Source of the DNA: RGIG3178 sp964533965
GTDB taxonomy: Bacteria > Bacillota > Clostridia > Christensenellales > QAND01
Length of the DNA: 53,256 nt
Direction: 5' to 3'
Assembly (NCBI GenBank): GCA_964533965.1
Contig: CAZHNN010000018.1
Span: 1 to 53,256, forward strand
Below, piece by piece: positions 30,058 through 38,192 of this stretch; the first letter of the stretch is position 1; every line of letters begins with the position of its first letter. The notes under the pieces are model-generated. The model saw nothing but the letters and a program-made list of their open reading frames with translations, had not been told where the DNA came from and did not search any database. The position numbers were made by a program, and so were the translations under genes.

Positions 30058-32502
30058 ATGGACAACAAAAATGTAGAAAAGCCGCGCATCGGCGTTTTTA
30101 TCTGCCACTGCGGGGCCAACATAGCGGGGACCGTGGACATAGCCAAGCTCGTGGAATTCGCCAAGACCCAGCCCGACGTGGTCTGCGTTGTGGAAAACCG
30201 CTACACTTGCGCCGACCCCGGGCAAAACGAGATCAAAAAGGCGATTGCCGAAGATAAGCTCAACCGCGTGGTCGTTGCCGCCTGTTCCCCCAAAATGCAC
30301 GAGCCGACGTTCCGCAAGTGCGTCGAGGAGGCAGGGCTAAATCCTTTCCTGTTCGAGCAGGCCAACATCCGCGAGATGTGCTCCTGGTGCCATCCGAGCG
30401 ACAAGGCAGACGCCACGAACAAAGCCATGGAGATCATTCGGATATCTTTGGCAAAGGCAAGGCTGCTGCAGCCGCTCACACGCTTTAAGGTGCCCGTCAC
30501 CAACCGCGCAATGGTGGTAGGCGGTGGCATCGCAGGCATCAACGCCGCGCTTGACATGGCAAACATGGGCTACAAGGTATACATGGTGGAGAAGGACGAG
30601 AGCATCGGGGGCCATATGGCGCAGTTGGATAAGACGTTTCCGACACTGGACTGTTCGATTTGCATCGAAGGTCCCAAGATGGTCGAAGTCGCCCGCAACC
30701 CCAACATCGAGCTGATCTCCTATGCGGACATCATAAACGTGGACGGCTTTATCGGAAACTTCAAGGTACGCATCCGCAAGAACCCGCGGTATGTGATAAA
30801 GAGCAACTGCACCGGATGCGGGGAGTGTGCGGACGTCTGCCCGGTGGAATACCCGAACAAATGGGAGATGAGCCTGGGAACCAGAAAAGCCATCTCCGTG
30901 CCGTTTCCGCAGGCAGTGCCGCTGATCTTCAACATCGACCGCGATCACTGCATCGAATGCTACAAGTGTGTGGACGCATGCGGCGGCAGAAAAGCGATCG
31001 ACCTTGAGCAGCAACCGGAGGAGATCGAAATAGAGGTTGGCACCATCACGGTCGCCACCGGCTTTGACATCTACGAGCCGTATGACGACGACCGCTATGG
31101 ATACGGCAAATACGCCAACGTCGTAACGGCTCTGGAGGCGGAGCGGCTGATCAACGCTGCGGGTCCAACCGGCGGCCACGTCGTGCGGGCTTCGGACGGC
31201 AAAGCGCCGCGTACCGTTGCGTTCATCCAATGCGTAGGCTCGCGGGATGTCAACAAATACGAGTACTGCACGGGCTTCTGCTGCATGTACGCGATCAAGG
31301 AAGCCATTCTGATCAAAGAGCACGAGCCCGAAACGGAGATCTATATCCTCTATATGGACATGAGGACGCCGTTCAAGGGCTTCGAGGAGTTCTACCGAAG
31401 AGCGAGGGAGCTTGGCGTCACCTTCGTGCGCGGCAAACCCTCCAAGATCCTTGAGAACAAGGACAACAACCTGTTGATCCGCGTAGACGACACGATTTTG
31501 GGCGAACCGCTCGAGATCGAAGCCGAGATGGTCATTTTGAGCACCGCAGGCATTCCAAAGGCAGGAACGGACGAATTGTCCCGCATACTGCATGTGACGC
31601 GCGGTACGGACGGCTTTTTCCTGGAGAGCCACCCGAAGCTCAAGCCCATCGATGCGCCGGTGGACGGCATTTTCTACGCGGGTGCGTGCCAGGGTCTCAA
31701 GGACATCCCCTACAGCGTCTCCCAGGGGAGCGGTGCAGCGGGCAGGGCCGCGACCATCCTTAGTAAAAAACTCGTGGAGATCGAACCCATCGTTGCCACC
31801 GTGGATGCGGACAAATGCCTGAACAAGCGGGCGAAGTGCGGCATTTGCCTGAAGGTGTGCCCGTACGGCGCGCCGCAGATCGCAGAACGTCAGTCGTCCG
31901 TCATCAACCCTGCCAAATGCCACGGATGCGGCACCTGCGTGGCCGATTGCCCTGTGGACGCCATTGATCAGCATCATTTCACAGACGCGCAGATCTTCTC
32001 CCAGATACGCTCCGCACTCAAAGACAAACCCGAGGAGAAGATCATGGGATTTCTGTGCAACTGGTGCTGCTATTCGGGCGCGGACCTTGCCGGAACCAGC
32101 CGCTTCGAATATCCCAGCCGCATTCGCGTCGTGCGCGTGATGTGCTCGGGACGTGTGGACAAGGATTTCGTTTTGGAGTCCCTGCGGCTTGGCGCAGGGG
32201 CGGTCTTTGTGGGCGCCTGCCATCTACCTACCGATTGCCACTACATCTCCGGCAACGTGTGGATGAAGGAACGGATGGAATCGCTGCAAAAGACGCTCGT
32301 GGATCAGGGCATGAGCATCGAGCGGCTTCGAATCGCCTATGTGTCCGCTGCCGAGGGATTGATCTTCGCCAACATCATGAAGCAGATGGACCGGCAGCTC
32401 AAAGACCTGGGTGCGGCGCAGATCAAAGAAGAGAATGCCAAGGTGATGCCCTACATCGAGCGGGTTCTGGGAAGAAAGGGACTGCTTCCCGCGGCGGATT
32501 AA
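30058..32502 (+). CDS. HdrA-MvhD fusion (heterodisulfide reductase subunit A-like, flavin bifurcation candidate)
   Basis: An 814-residue HdrA-type flavoprotein with an N-terminal cluster region (IGVFICHCGANIAG). The FAD loop is VVGGGIAGINAALDMANMG at about 151, followed by the HdrA signature GGHMAQLDKTFPTLDCSICI. Cluster motifs are CTGCGECADVCP, CIECYKCVDAC, a two-ferredoxin insert (CGICLKVCP, CHGCGTCVADCP) at about 595-640, and from about residue 662 an MvhD domain (FLCNWCCYSGADLAG, VMCSGRVDKDFVL, GACHLPTDCHYISGN). HdrA flavins bifurcate electrons between ferredoxin and a second acceptor; MvhD receives electrons from the donor enzyme. No HdrB (CCG) gene is nearby. AGGTGAT precedes the ATG. 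Confidence 0.92.
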   Translation: MDNKNVEKPRIGVFICHCGANIAGTVDIAKLVEFAKTQPDVVCVVENRYTCADPGQNEIKKAIAEDKLNRVVVAACSPKMHEPTFRKCVEEAGLNPFLFEQANIREMCSWCHPSDKADATNKAMEIIRISLAKARLLQPLTRFKVPVTNRAMVVGGGIAGINAALDMANMGYKVYMVEKDESIGGHMAQLDKTFPTLDCSICIEGPKMVEVARNPNIELISYADIINVDGFIGNFKVRIRKNPRYVIKSNCTGCGECADVCPVEYPNKWEMSLGTRKAISVPFPQAVPLIFNIDRDHCIECYKCVDACGGRKAIDLEQQPEEIEIEVGTITVATGFDIYEPYDDDRYGYGKYANVVTALEAERLINAAGPTGGHVVRASDGKAPRTVAFIQCVGSRDVNKYEYCTGFCCMYAIKEAILIKEHEPETEIYILYMDMRTPFKGFEEFYRRARELGVTFVRGKPSKILENKDNNLLIRVDDTILGEPLEIEAEMVILSTAGIPKAGTDELSRILHVTRGTDGFFLESHPKLKPIDAPVDGIFYAGACQGLKDIPYSVSQGSGAAGRAATILSKKLVEIEPIVATVDADKCLNKRAKCGICLKVCPYGAPQIAERQSSVINPAKCHGCGTCVADCPVDAIDQHHFTDAQIFSQIRSALKDKPEEKIMGFLCNWCCYSGADLAGTSRFEYPSRIRVVRVMCSGRVDKDFVLESLRLGAGAVFVGACHLPTDCHYISGNVWMKERMESLQKTLVDQGMSIERLRIAYVSAAEGLIFANIMKQMDRQLKDLGAAQIKEENAKVMPYIERVLGRKGLLPAAD

Positions 32503-32532
32503 GTCAGACAAAAACTTCGTTTTAACCTGAAA

Positions 32533-32562
32533 GGCTCTGCGGGAATCCGCAGAGCCTCTTTT
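32533..32562. terminator. Terminator of the AOR-Hdr operon
   Basis: GGCTCTGCGG (32533-32542) pairs with CCGCAGAGCC (32547-32556) around GAAT, followed by TCTTTT. The stem may also serve the convergent minus-strand gene. Confidence 0.92.
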
Positions 32563-32639
32563 CAATGCCGTTAACACTCTCATTTTAAATCCCGCCATCA
32601 ACCGCCTTGACAGCCGCCCTCTCCGATACGCATGTATCT

Positions 32640-33002
32640 TCAACAAATTACAATACCGGTGGCCGCGAGCTCATCCATGTACAAAGATACTTTGGCACCC
32701 TGTTTTACCAATCCATTGCGATTGTAAAAAAGAAGATTCCCCGTATTGTTGTATTTGTTATGGCGGGTACGGATGGCCCCAAATCTGGCTATATGCATTA
32801 AGTACAATTTTTCTCCGGATTCTTCATGGATGATATAGATTTTGCCTTTCGGATCGATTTTGTCCGGCCTGGCCAGCCAATACCGCATATCGATGAAACT
32901 GCCGTTGCCGCTCATTTGCGCTTCCAAAACACGGATGGAAGGTTTTCGCAGCCACCGGAAATGGCGATAAAGAAACAGCTTTGTTCTCGTTAATATGTTC
33001 AT
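32640..33002 (-). CDS. Hypothetical 120-residue protein downstream of the multicopper oxidase
   Basis: A basic N-terminus (MNILTRTKLFLYRHFRWLRK) is followed by a predicted beta-rich body (FIDMRYWLARPDKIDPKGKI, KLYLMHIARFGAIRTRHNK). No metal-binding or catalytic motif is clear. The ATG has a good AAGGAGAGC site. It lies 98 bases after the multicopper oxidase, with a 13-bp hairpin between them, so expression may be partly uncoupled. Family not recognised. Confidence 0.6.
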   Translation of the reverse strand: MNILTRTKLFLYRHFRWLRKPSIRVLEAQMSGNGSFIDMRYWLARPDKIDPKGKIYIIHEESGEKLYLMHIARFGAIRTRHNKYNNTGNLLFYNRNGLVKQGAKVSLYMDELAATGIVIC

Positions 33003-33035
33003 ACTGTTGCTCTCCTTATAAACGTCAAACCAGTC

Positions 33036-33066
33036 AGGCGGAACCGTCCTTGAGACGGCTCCGCCT
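33036..33066 (-). terminator. Hairpin after the multicopper oxidase gene
   Basis: AGGCGGAACCGTC (33036-33048) pairs with GACGGCTCCGCCT (33054-33066), 13 pairs with one wobble, loop CTTGA. There is no strong T-run on the minus strand, so termination may be partial before the small downstream gene. Confidence 0.6.
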
Positions 33067-33100
33067 ATACATTGAGTCTTTTAAGCGCCTTTGGAATCCT

Positions 33101-34558
33101 TTAGTCACAACCATCGTCAGGCATCGGAGCATCCGTCTGAATAAAGGTCAGCTGTCCACCGGGATAGTTGCTGAAGGCCGGATCGGCAAGCGTATTGGTG
33201 TTCGTGACCTTGTAGTCGTCATGGTTGTGCATCGGGTAGAATTGCGGGAAGAATTCACGCCTCGGGCATAGGTCAAGGTAATTCACGGTTTGAATATTGT
33301 CGCAGTCCACGGGCTGCGTTGGTATATCGGCGTTGAAATCTCTGCCTAGCGCCGCCATTTGGGAGCATAGCGACGGTATTTCGTCCTGGCCATCGAAGAT
33401 ATATTTGCCGTATATGGGCTGCTTGTCGTCGGCTGACAGCAACAGGTCATAGGTTTCGCCGGAACCGATCGTGGCGGTGAACCCCATTTCCAGCGCATGG
33501 TGGTCGTGCATCCCCATTCCCGCTGCGATTGTCAAAAACGGGCTTATATGCGCGTCTTTTCCCACAACCGTGAAATGCCAGCCGTGGATGTGCCAGGGCA
33601 CGACCTGATAGCCCATGTTGATCATCCGCAGCAGGAATTTCTGCCCGGTTGCAACATGCACATAGGATTCGTAGTTGATCTGGGTCAAGTTTTTGTTTGC
33701 ATTCGGATCAGGTGTCTGCGGGTGCCGCTGCAGGGTATCCGGAAAAGCACGCCCGTTTACGAGCCAGAAATCCGGCTTGAAATTGGAGGCGTTGAACGTT
33801 ATCCCCGTTGTCTGCGTCGTCTGGACGGTCTGATGCCATTGTGAGTCGATATCAGACAACAACATCACATATTCCTTGTCAAAGAAAGTACTAACGTTAT
33901 TATACGCAAACTGCCTGTGGCTGGCATACCGCGGGATTTGGCATTGTTCTTCTCCGTACAACTCCCAGTAACCGTGGCGGTTCATGGTGATGCCCACTTC
34001 TTTGAGGCTCTTCACCGATGGGTAGACGACAAGCGCGCCATACATGCCCATCTGCACATGTTCTGAAGCTTCCACATGACAATGGTACATATATGTTCCG
34101 GGACCCTCGGGCTTAAAATAGTACGTCGCTGTCGGCGGCACAGGCTCGTTCATCCACATGGGCACGCCAAAAGACGACTCCGGGAACCCGTCAAGCTGTG
34201 TTGCCACATGGGCGCCGTGCAAGTGAATGGTGTGCGGATCCTCAAGCCCGGACGTTGGCATGCCGAGGTTGATCAGTGTAATATAGAGATGATCGCCCAC
34301 TTCGGCCCAAATGATAGGGGATGGGATGGAGGCATAGCCTGCCAGCCCTTTGAGATAGGTCCGGTTGCCCGAATCTTTCCAATTCAAGTTCTGATTTTCA
34401 TAGGTCACAAGGCCGTTTTCTATCACCTGATATAAACCGCCAACAAAGCCAAAGACATACAATTCCTGGCGGGTATTAGCAGGTGGGCAGAGCTTATTGG
34501 TCGTAGGAAGGTGGATTAAACCGTCCGTCGCCAACAGCACGTAATGTCGGATAGCCAT
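33101..34558 (-). CDS. Multicopper oxidase with the type 1 copper site in the N-terminal half
   Basis: A 485-residue cupredoxin-fold oxidase. All four His-x-His pairs of a trinuclear copper centre are visible: H112-x-H114 (HLHG), H159-C160-H161, H323-x-H325 (PWHIHGWH) and H444-x-H446 (PMHNHDD). The type 1 copper ligands are C160, H167 and Met170/172 (YHCHVEASEHVQMGM), in the second pair. In CotA and laccases the Cys-containing pair is the last one. No signal peptide or Tat motif is seen, so it is cytoplasmic or spore-associated. Substrate (metal ion, phenol, other) unknown. GGAGTGAT precedes the ATG. Confidence 0.85.
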   Translation of the reverse strand: MAIRHYVLLATDGLIHLPTTNKLCPPANTRQELYVFGFVGGLYQVIENGLVTYENQNLNWKDSGNRTYLKGLAGYASIPSPIIWAEVGDHLYITLINLGMPTSGLEDPHTIHLHGAHVATQLDGFPESSFGVPMWMNEPVPPTATYYFKPEGPGTYMYHCHVEASEHVQMGMYGALVVYPSVKSLKEVGITMNRHGYWELYGEEQCQIPRYASHRQFAYNNVSTFFDKEYVMLLSDIDSQWHQTVQTTQTTGITFNASNFKPDFWLVNGRAFPDTLQRHPQTPDPNANKNLTQINYESYVHVATGQKFLLRMINMGYQVVPWHIHGWHFTVVGKDAHISPFLTIAAGMGMHDHHALEMGFTATIGSGETYDLLLSADDKQPIYGKYIFDGQDEIPSLCSQMAALGRDFNADIPTQPVDCDNIQTVNYLDLCPRREFFPQFYPMHNHDDYKVTNTNTLADPAFSNYPGGQLTFIQTDAPMPDDGCD

Positions 34559-34756
34559 TTAAATCACTCCTCATCGGTATGTAGAAATCATTTATTGAGT
34601 AAACGGCTATCTGTCCTATGATATGAAAAGGTGCATATGAATGTGTTACTGAAAACCAGCCTTGATTTCATTTAAAAGTCCAATACGACTTGCCCAAGTG
34701 TGTTACGGTTGGGTACAAAATTTCCCCGCCGCAGCGGCTAACCTACATTATAAATA

Positions 34757-34782
34757 AAAACGCAGGTTACCCCCTGCGTTTT
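34757..34782. terminator. Bidirectional terminator-like hairpin
   Basis: AAAACGCAGG (34757-34766) pairs with CCTGCGTTTT (34773-34782) around TTACCC. A and T ends on both sides allow action on either strand. Confidence 0.7.
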
Positions 34783-34918
34783 CCATTCTTTCAATCGTTC
34801 AAAATTCGGGTCTTTTCGGGTGCATCCCATCCAAAGATGGATAAATCCAGTGACCGCCAAAAAAAGGTTTTGGCGAGCGTCAGATTTGTTCAATCGAATG
34901 CAAAACGATTTGTTATCT

Positions 34919-34940
34919 CGGTAAAAACGAAGTTTTACCG
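34919..34940 (-). terminator. Hairpin at the end of the fliF-fliY operon
   Basis: CGGTAAAA (34919-34926) pairs with TTTTACCG (34933-34940), directly after the fliY stop codon on the minus strand. The stem is A/T-rich, so its strength as a terminator is uncertain. Confidence 0.5.
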
Positions 34941-34941
34941 A

Positions 34942-35964
34942 CTACCGAAACGCAATCTTTGAATCCGCCATGATGTCCGTGACGCGCACGCCATAGTTAT
35001 CGTCGATGACTACAACCTCGCCGCGCGCGAACAGCTTGCCGTTGACAAAGATGTCCACCATCTCACCCGCGAGCTTGTCCAGCACGACCACGGAACCCAT
35101 GCTCATGCTCAGAATTTCCTTGATGGTCTTCTTGCACTGGCCCAGCTCCACCGTCACCTGCAGCGGCACATCCATGATGAAATCGATGTTCTCCTGGCTC
35201 TCACCCGAGTGTCTGGGCGTAGCATCAAAGGATTCATATTGGAACGACCGTACGCCGACCCTGCTCTCCTGAGGCTCGGGTCTTTGCGCTGCCCTTTGGG
35301 CCGGTTCAGCAGCTTGTTTTGTTTCTTTCGGTTTGGCTTGCGGTTTGTCGTCCACGCCCATTACCTCCTTGAAAAGGAACGACGCGAGTTTTTTACCAAA
35401 GTCGTACGGCATGACCTGTATGATTTCGCTGGATAAGACGTTTTGGATCTCCATCGCAAACTTGATGATGATCGCCGAATCGCTGCGTTCATCGTCGGCG
35501 CTTGTCTCGTGCACGATGGGCGGCGATATGTTCACCGGCTTTTTCACGATGCTGGAAAGCGCCGTGGCCGAGGCCCCAACCATCTGGTTCATCACTTCGC
35601 TGATGGCGGAAAAGTGCAGCTCATCCAGTTTGATATCGGCGTTTTCGTCGTATTCCTCACCCATAAGGATACTGGTGATGAAGAATACGTCGCGTTCTTT
35701 GATCAAAAGGACGCTGCTTCCTTCGATGCCCTGTATATAGGATACCTCAACGGACACATAGTTTGCGTCTTGATCCTCTATCTGATCCGTTATGTGGCCG
35801 ATGCTCACCCGCGGCGTTGTGATGCTCACCTTGTAACCCAACAGTGTTGAGAGCGCCGTCGCCGATGTACCCATGCATATATTGCCAATCTCGCCAATAG
35901 CGTCTATCTCGTTGGCGGATAGCTTAAGGGAATCGGGATCCTCAAAACCCCTTTGTTCACTCAT
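34942..35964 (-). CDS. fliY: Flagellar motor switch phosphatase FliY (CheC-like plus FliN)
   Basis: A 340-residue protein of the flagellar C-ring that also dephosphorylates CheY-P in Firmicutes. Two CheC-type active-site helices are present, EIDAIGEIGNICMGTSATALS and HFSAISEVMNQMVGASATALS, each with the Glu/Asn pair. A Lys/Pro/Glu/Ala-rich linker (about 205-245) leads to a FliN/SpoA domain (FIMDVPLQVTVELGQCKKTIKEIL...GEVVVIDDNYGVRVTDI). The ATG at 35964 has GGAGGAAGG and overlaps fliM by 8 bases. It is the last gene of this block; no cheY, fliO or fliP follows. Confidence 0.93.
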   Translation of the reverse strand: MSEQRGFEDPDSLKLSANEIDAIGEIGNICMGTSATALSTLLGYKVSITTPRVSIGHITDQIEDQDANYVSVEVSYIQGIEGSSVLLIKERDVFFITSILMGEEYDENADIKLDELHFSAISEVMNQMVGASATALSSIVKKPVNISPPIVHETSADDERSDSAIIIKFAMEIQNVLSSEIIQVMPYDFGKKLASFLFKEVMGVDDKPQAKPKETKQAAEPAQRAAQRPEPQESRVGVRSFQYESFDATPRHSGESQENIDFIMDVPLQVTVELGQCKKTIKEILSMSMGSVVVLDKLAGEMVDIFVNGKLFARGEVVVIDDNYGVRVTDIMADSKIAFR

Positions 35965-36955
35965 TCTGGCCTTCCTCCTTGAGGACCTCGGATATCTTGA
36001 TGGCCACCCGTTGGCCTGAAAGCCCAATAGTCCCCTTGAATTTAGTGATATGCTCCACTTTTACCGTAATTTTCTGTTCAATTTGGTGGTCTATTCGTAT
36101 AACATCCCCCACCTGTAGGTTCACGATATCACGCACGGTGGCTTTGGTTGAATTGAACATCGCATGCAGCACGAGCTGTGTGCCCGTGATATGCGAACTC
36201 AACTTAGAACGCTGCAATTCGTCACTTTGGCGTTGCGGGGCATCGTTGTACCACGTCTTGGTGCCCAGTAGTTTTGCGATGGGCTGGACAGCAACATGCG
36301 GAATGCAGAAGTTGACGATGCCGGAAACCTTGCCGATCTTGACGTTCATGGTAATGATCACGATGGGCTCGTTGACCGCGGTGACCTGCGCGAACTGCGC
36401 GCTTGTCTCGATCCGGTCCAGCATCGCATTGGTATTGACCACTTTTTCCCAGCACTCGCCCATAAGCCCAAGCATCTGTTGCAGCACACGCGTGAGGATC
36501 GAAACCTCGATCTCGGTGTACTGCTTGCTGATGTCTTCCGTCAATTGGGCGGTTCCCCCCAGCAGACGGCTTATAATCTCAAAAGCGATCGTCGAGGATA
36601 CTTCCATCAGCGACGATCCCGCCAGTGGCGGCATGTTGACCACGGCAAGCATGACCGGCGTTGGCAGCGAGTTGCTGTATTCCAAATACGTCTGCTCTTC
36701 AATGGAAATGACTTCGACTTCGCTTATCGCGCGCAGCGTTCCGGAAAAAAAGGTAGAGAGGCGGTTGGCGTAGTTCTCAAAGATCAACTGGAACATGCGG
36801 ATCTGCTCTTTGGGGAACCGGTTGGCCGTCCTGAAGTTGTAGGGTCGAATCTTATCTACCGCAACAAGCGCTGGATTTTCCGCAACGAAATCGCTGCCGG
36901 CTGCCAAAGCGCTCAATAGTTCATCGATTTCGTTTTGCGATAAGACTTCGGACAA
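35957..36955 (-). CDS. fliM: Flagellar motor switch protein FliM
   Basis: A 332-residue C-ring protein. The N-terminal CheY-P binding peptide is SEVLSQNEIDELLSAL. The middle domain has RPYNFRTANRFPKEQIRMF and the C-terminal SpoA domain ends VGDVIRIDHQIEQKITVKVE. The start is TTG at 36955 with a GGGAGGGGG site about 10 bases upstream. It overlaps fliY by 8 bases and is separated from fliL by 180 bases. Confidence 0.94.
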   Translation of the reverse strand: MSEVLSQNEIDELLSALAAGSDFVAENPALVAVDKIRPYNFRTANRFPKEQIRMFQLIFENYANRLSTFFSGTLRAISEVEVISIEEQTYLEYSNSLPTPVMLAVVNMPPLAGSSLMEVSSTIAFEIISRLLGGTAQLTEDISKQYTEIEVSILTRVLQQMLGLMGECWEKVVNTNAMLDRIETSAQFAQVTAVNEPIVIITMNVKIGKVSGIVNFCIPHVAVQPIAKLLGTKTWYNDAPQRQSDELQRSKLSSHITGTQLVLHAMFNSTKATVRDIVNLQVGDVIRIDHQIEQKITVKVEHITKFKGTIGLSGQRVAIKISEVLKEEGQNE

Positions 36956-36971
36956 CGTTTAGCCCCCTCCC

Positions 36972-37008
36972 GACAAAAAAACAGCCGCCTTTATTCATGC
37001 AATGCGGC
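36972..37008 (-). terminator. Possible attenuator between fliL and fliM
   Basis: On the minus strand GCCGC (37008-37004) can pair with GCGGC (36988-36984), followed by TGTTTTTTT. The stem is short with a 15-base loop. It could lower fliM-fliY transcription relative to the upstream genes. Confidence 0.35.
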
Positions 37009-37135
37009 ACAGCGTTTTTTACATCGGGCTACGCCGCACACGGCAAAATGAATCCCGACAAAAGTGCTATGCACCGGCGATTTCTCACGTCACCAGGCCG
37101 CATTTTTATACTTTCAACAACGCCTCGTATGGCGT

Positions 37136-37558
37136 TTATTGTACCACATACTCGTTGAAATATACACTCTTTAAATACTCGACATCCAGCTTTTCGTTGA
37201 GCAGTTCCACGATCTGTTTGGATAGTTTGTCGCGAATGTCGCTTGCCCGAAGCTCATCGTATGTCTTTTCCCGCAAAAGGAAGAGTATCGAATCGCGAAT
37301 GACGGGAGTGTTTTCTTCCAAAAAAGCCTTCTGCTCCTCCTCCTTTTCCTGCTCGATCTCAAAGGTGATCGACGTCTTGAACAAGCTTTGGCTGTTCTTA
37401 ACGTTGGTGATGAATTCTTTCTCCAGCGTAAAGGTGAAATAGGTGGCTTTTCTCTTCACAGGCTCCTGCTGTAATGACTTATTGAAAAACAACATGTACG
37501 CCATTCCACCTACCGCCACAAGCAGAACAACGATAAGCGGTACCGTTAACTTTTTCAT
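37136..37558 (-). CDS. fliL: Flagellar basal body-associated protein FliL
   Basis: A 140-residue single-pass membrane protein (helix at about 5-26) with a periplasm-facing stomatin-like domain. TYFTFTLEKEFITNVKNSQSLFKTSITFE and the C-terminal DIRDKLSKQIVELLNEKL...VYFNEYVVQ are FliL features. FliL surrounds the stator and supports torque. It follows the residual 3' end of motB by 21 bases with GGAGGCGAAG, the expected motA-motB-fliL order. Confidence 0.88.
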   Translation of the reverse strand: MKKLTVPLIVVLLVAVGGMAYMLFFNKSLQQEPVKRKATYFTFTLEKEFITNVKNSQSLFKTSITFEIEQEKEEEQKAFLEENTPVIRDSILFLLREKTYDELRASDIRDKLSKQIVELLNEKLDVEYLKSVYFNEYVVQ

Positions 37559-37579
37559 CTTCTTCGCCTCCTTTGTGCG

Positions 37580-37678
37580 TTATGCACCTTTTATGATGAA
37601 ATCCACGAGCCGGTTCCGCACCAGGCCCTCGGCTGTTTCGTTGGTGTCGATGGGGTCGTATTCCCCATAGCCGGCAGC
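37580..37678 (-). pseudogene. motB: motB remnant: last 32 codons only
   Basis: On the minus strand this reads AAGYGEYDPIDTNETAEGLV then RNRLVDFIIKGA and a TAA stop. This is the C-terminal end of the MotB OmpA-like peptidoglycan-binding domain (GYGEY-P, N-TAEG, NR-V). Everything upstream, including the plug, transmembrane helix and catalytic Asp, is missing. It begins right after a TAA codon that ends the motA remnant and is in the same frame as it. The fliL ribosome binding site follows normally. Confidence 0.85.
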
Positions 37679-37879
37679 TTACAGCTTGTCCGGCGATATG
37701 TTCAATTCATAGATATCGATCAACGATTTGAGCACTTTGCCGTGATAGGATACAACAGTGGATGCAATCGTTCCCCCAAAGACGATAAAGATCGAGGGAC
37801 GATCGATAAAGATCATGATATCGCCGTCCAACATGATGGATATGGCGATACAGATTACGCCAAATCCCAGCCCTATCAC
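37679..37879 (-). pseudogene. motA: motA remnant: first about 62 codons, then stop
   Basis: Starts at GTG 37879 and reads MIGLGFGVICIAISIMLDGD, then FIDRPSIFIVFGGTIASTVVSYHG, the first transmembrane helix and conserved Ser/Gly-rich segment of the stator subunit MotA. Similarity stops near ELNISPDKL and a TAA follows. MotA is normally about 260-290 residues with four helices. Together with the motB tail this shows an internal deletion of about 1.4 kb (estimated from usual gene lengths). A short direct repeat, AAGCTG, flanks the stop at the junction. Either a real deletion or an assembly collapse. Confidence 0.85.
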
Positions 37880-37907
37880 TGTTGTCAGTTCACGACGTAC
37901 ACCCCTG

Positions 37908-38108
37908 TCAGCCTTTGTTCAAATCCTGTGCAAGGACCTCTCTTTTAAATTCAATCACAAGCCGTCTTACCTCTTCACAGGATTCCGCGACGACGATCTT
38001 CCTGCCCGATATCATCGAAATGACGGTATCCGGCGTCTGTTCCACAAATTCGATCTGGTCTGAGTTAACCAGGAATTTCTCGTTGTTCAACCGGCTCAGC
38101 TGGATCAT
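37908..38108 (-). CDS. flbD: Flagellar protein FlbD
   Basis: A 66-residue protein of the FlbD/SwrD family: MIQLSRLNNEKFLVNSDQIEF, then QTPDTVISMISGRKIVV and VRRLVIEFKREVL. In Bacillus SwrD boosts motor torque. The ATG at 38108 has GGGAG 6 bases upstream. It sits between flgE and motA, as in many Clostridia. Confidence 0.88.
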   Translation of the reverse strand: MIQLSRLNNEKFLVNSDQIEFVEQTPDTVISMISGRKIVVAESCEEVRRLVIEFKREVLAQDLNKG

Positions 38109-38154
38109 ATCAATCTCCCAACAAGCGGCTATTGGCCGCATAGATGGGCGAATA

Positions 38155-38176
38155 CGGGGGAGCGTGCGCTCCCCCG
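38155..38176. repeat. Perfect 10-bp inverted repeat between flgE and flbD
   Basis: CGGGGGAGCG (38155-38164) and CGCTCCCCCG (38167-38176) around TG. It would form a strong intra-operon RNA hairpin with a 4-base loop and no T-tract, possibly a processing or stability element. Confidence 0.6.
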
Positions 38177-38192
38177 CCCGCCTTGAAAACTA

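Larger units (their letters stand above)
34559..34941. other. Intergenic region between fliY and the multicopper oxidase
   Basis: About 380 bases with no convincing gene. It contains the two terminators listed separately and the upstream leader of the multicopper oxidase. A TATCAT about 70 bases before that gene could be a -10 but lacks a good -35. Confidence 0.5.

Noticed and set aside
30337..32223. Very long minus-strand open frame opposite hdrA (628 codons)
   Set aside because: It is the antisense shadow of a GC-rich gene; the plus frame has all HdrA and MvhD motifs and the minus frame no recognisable domain or start signal.
34690..34962. 90-codon plus-strand frame in the fliY-oxidase gap
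   Set aside because: It covers two terminator hairpins and has no start signal.
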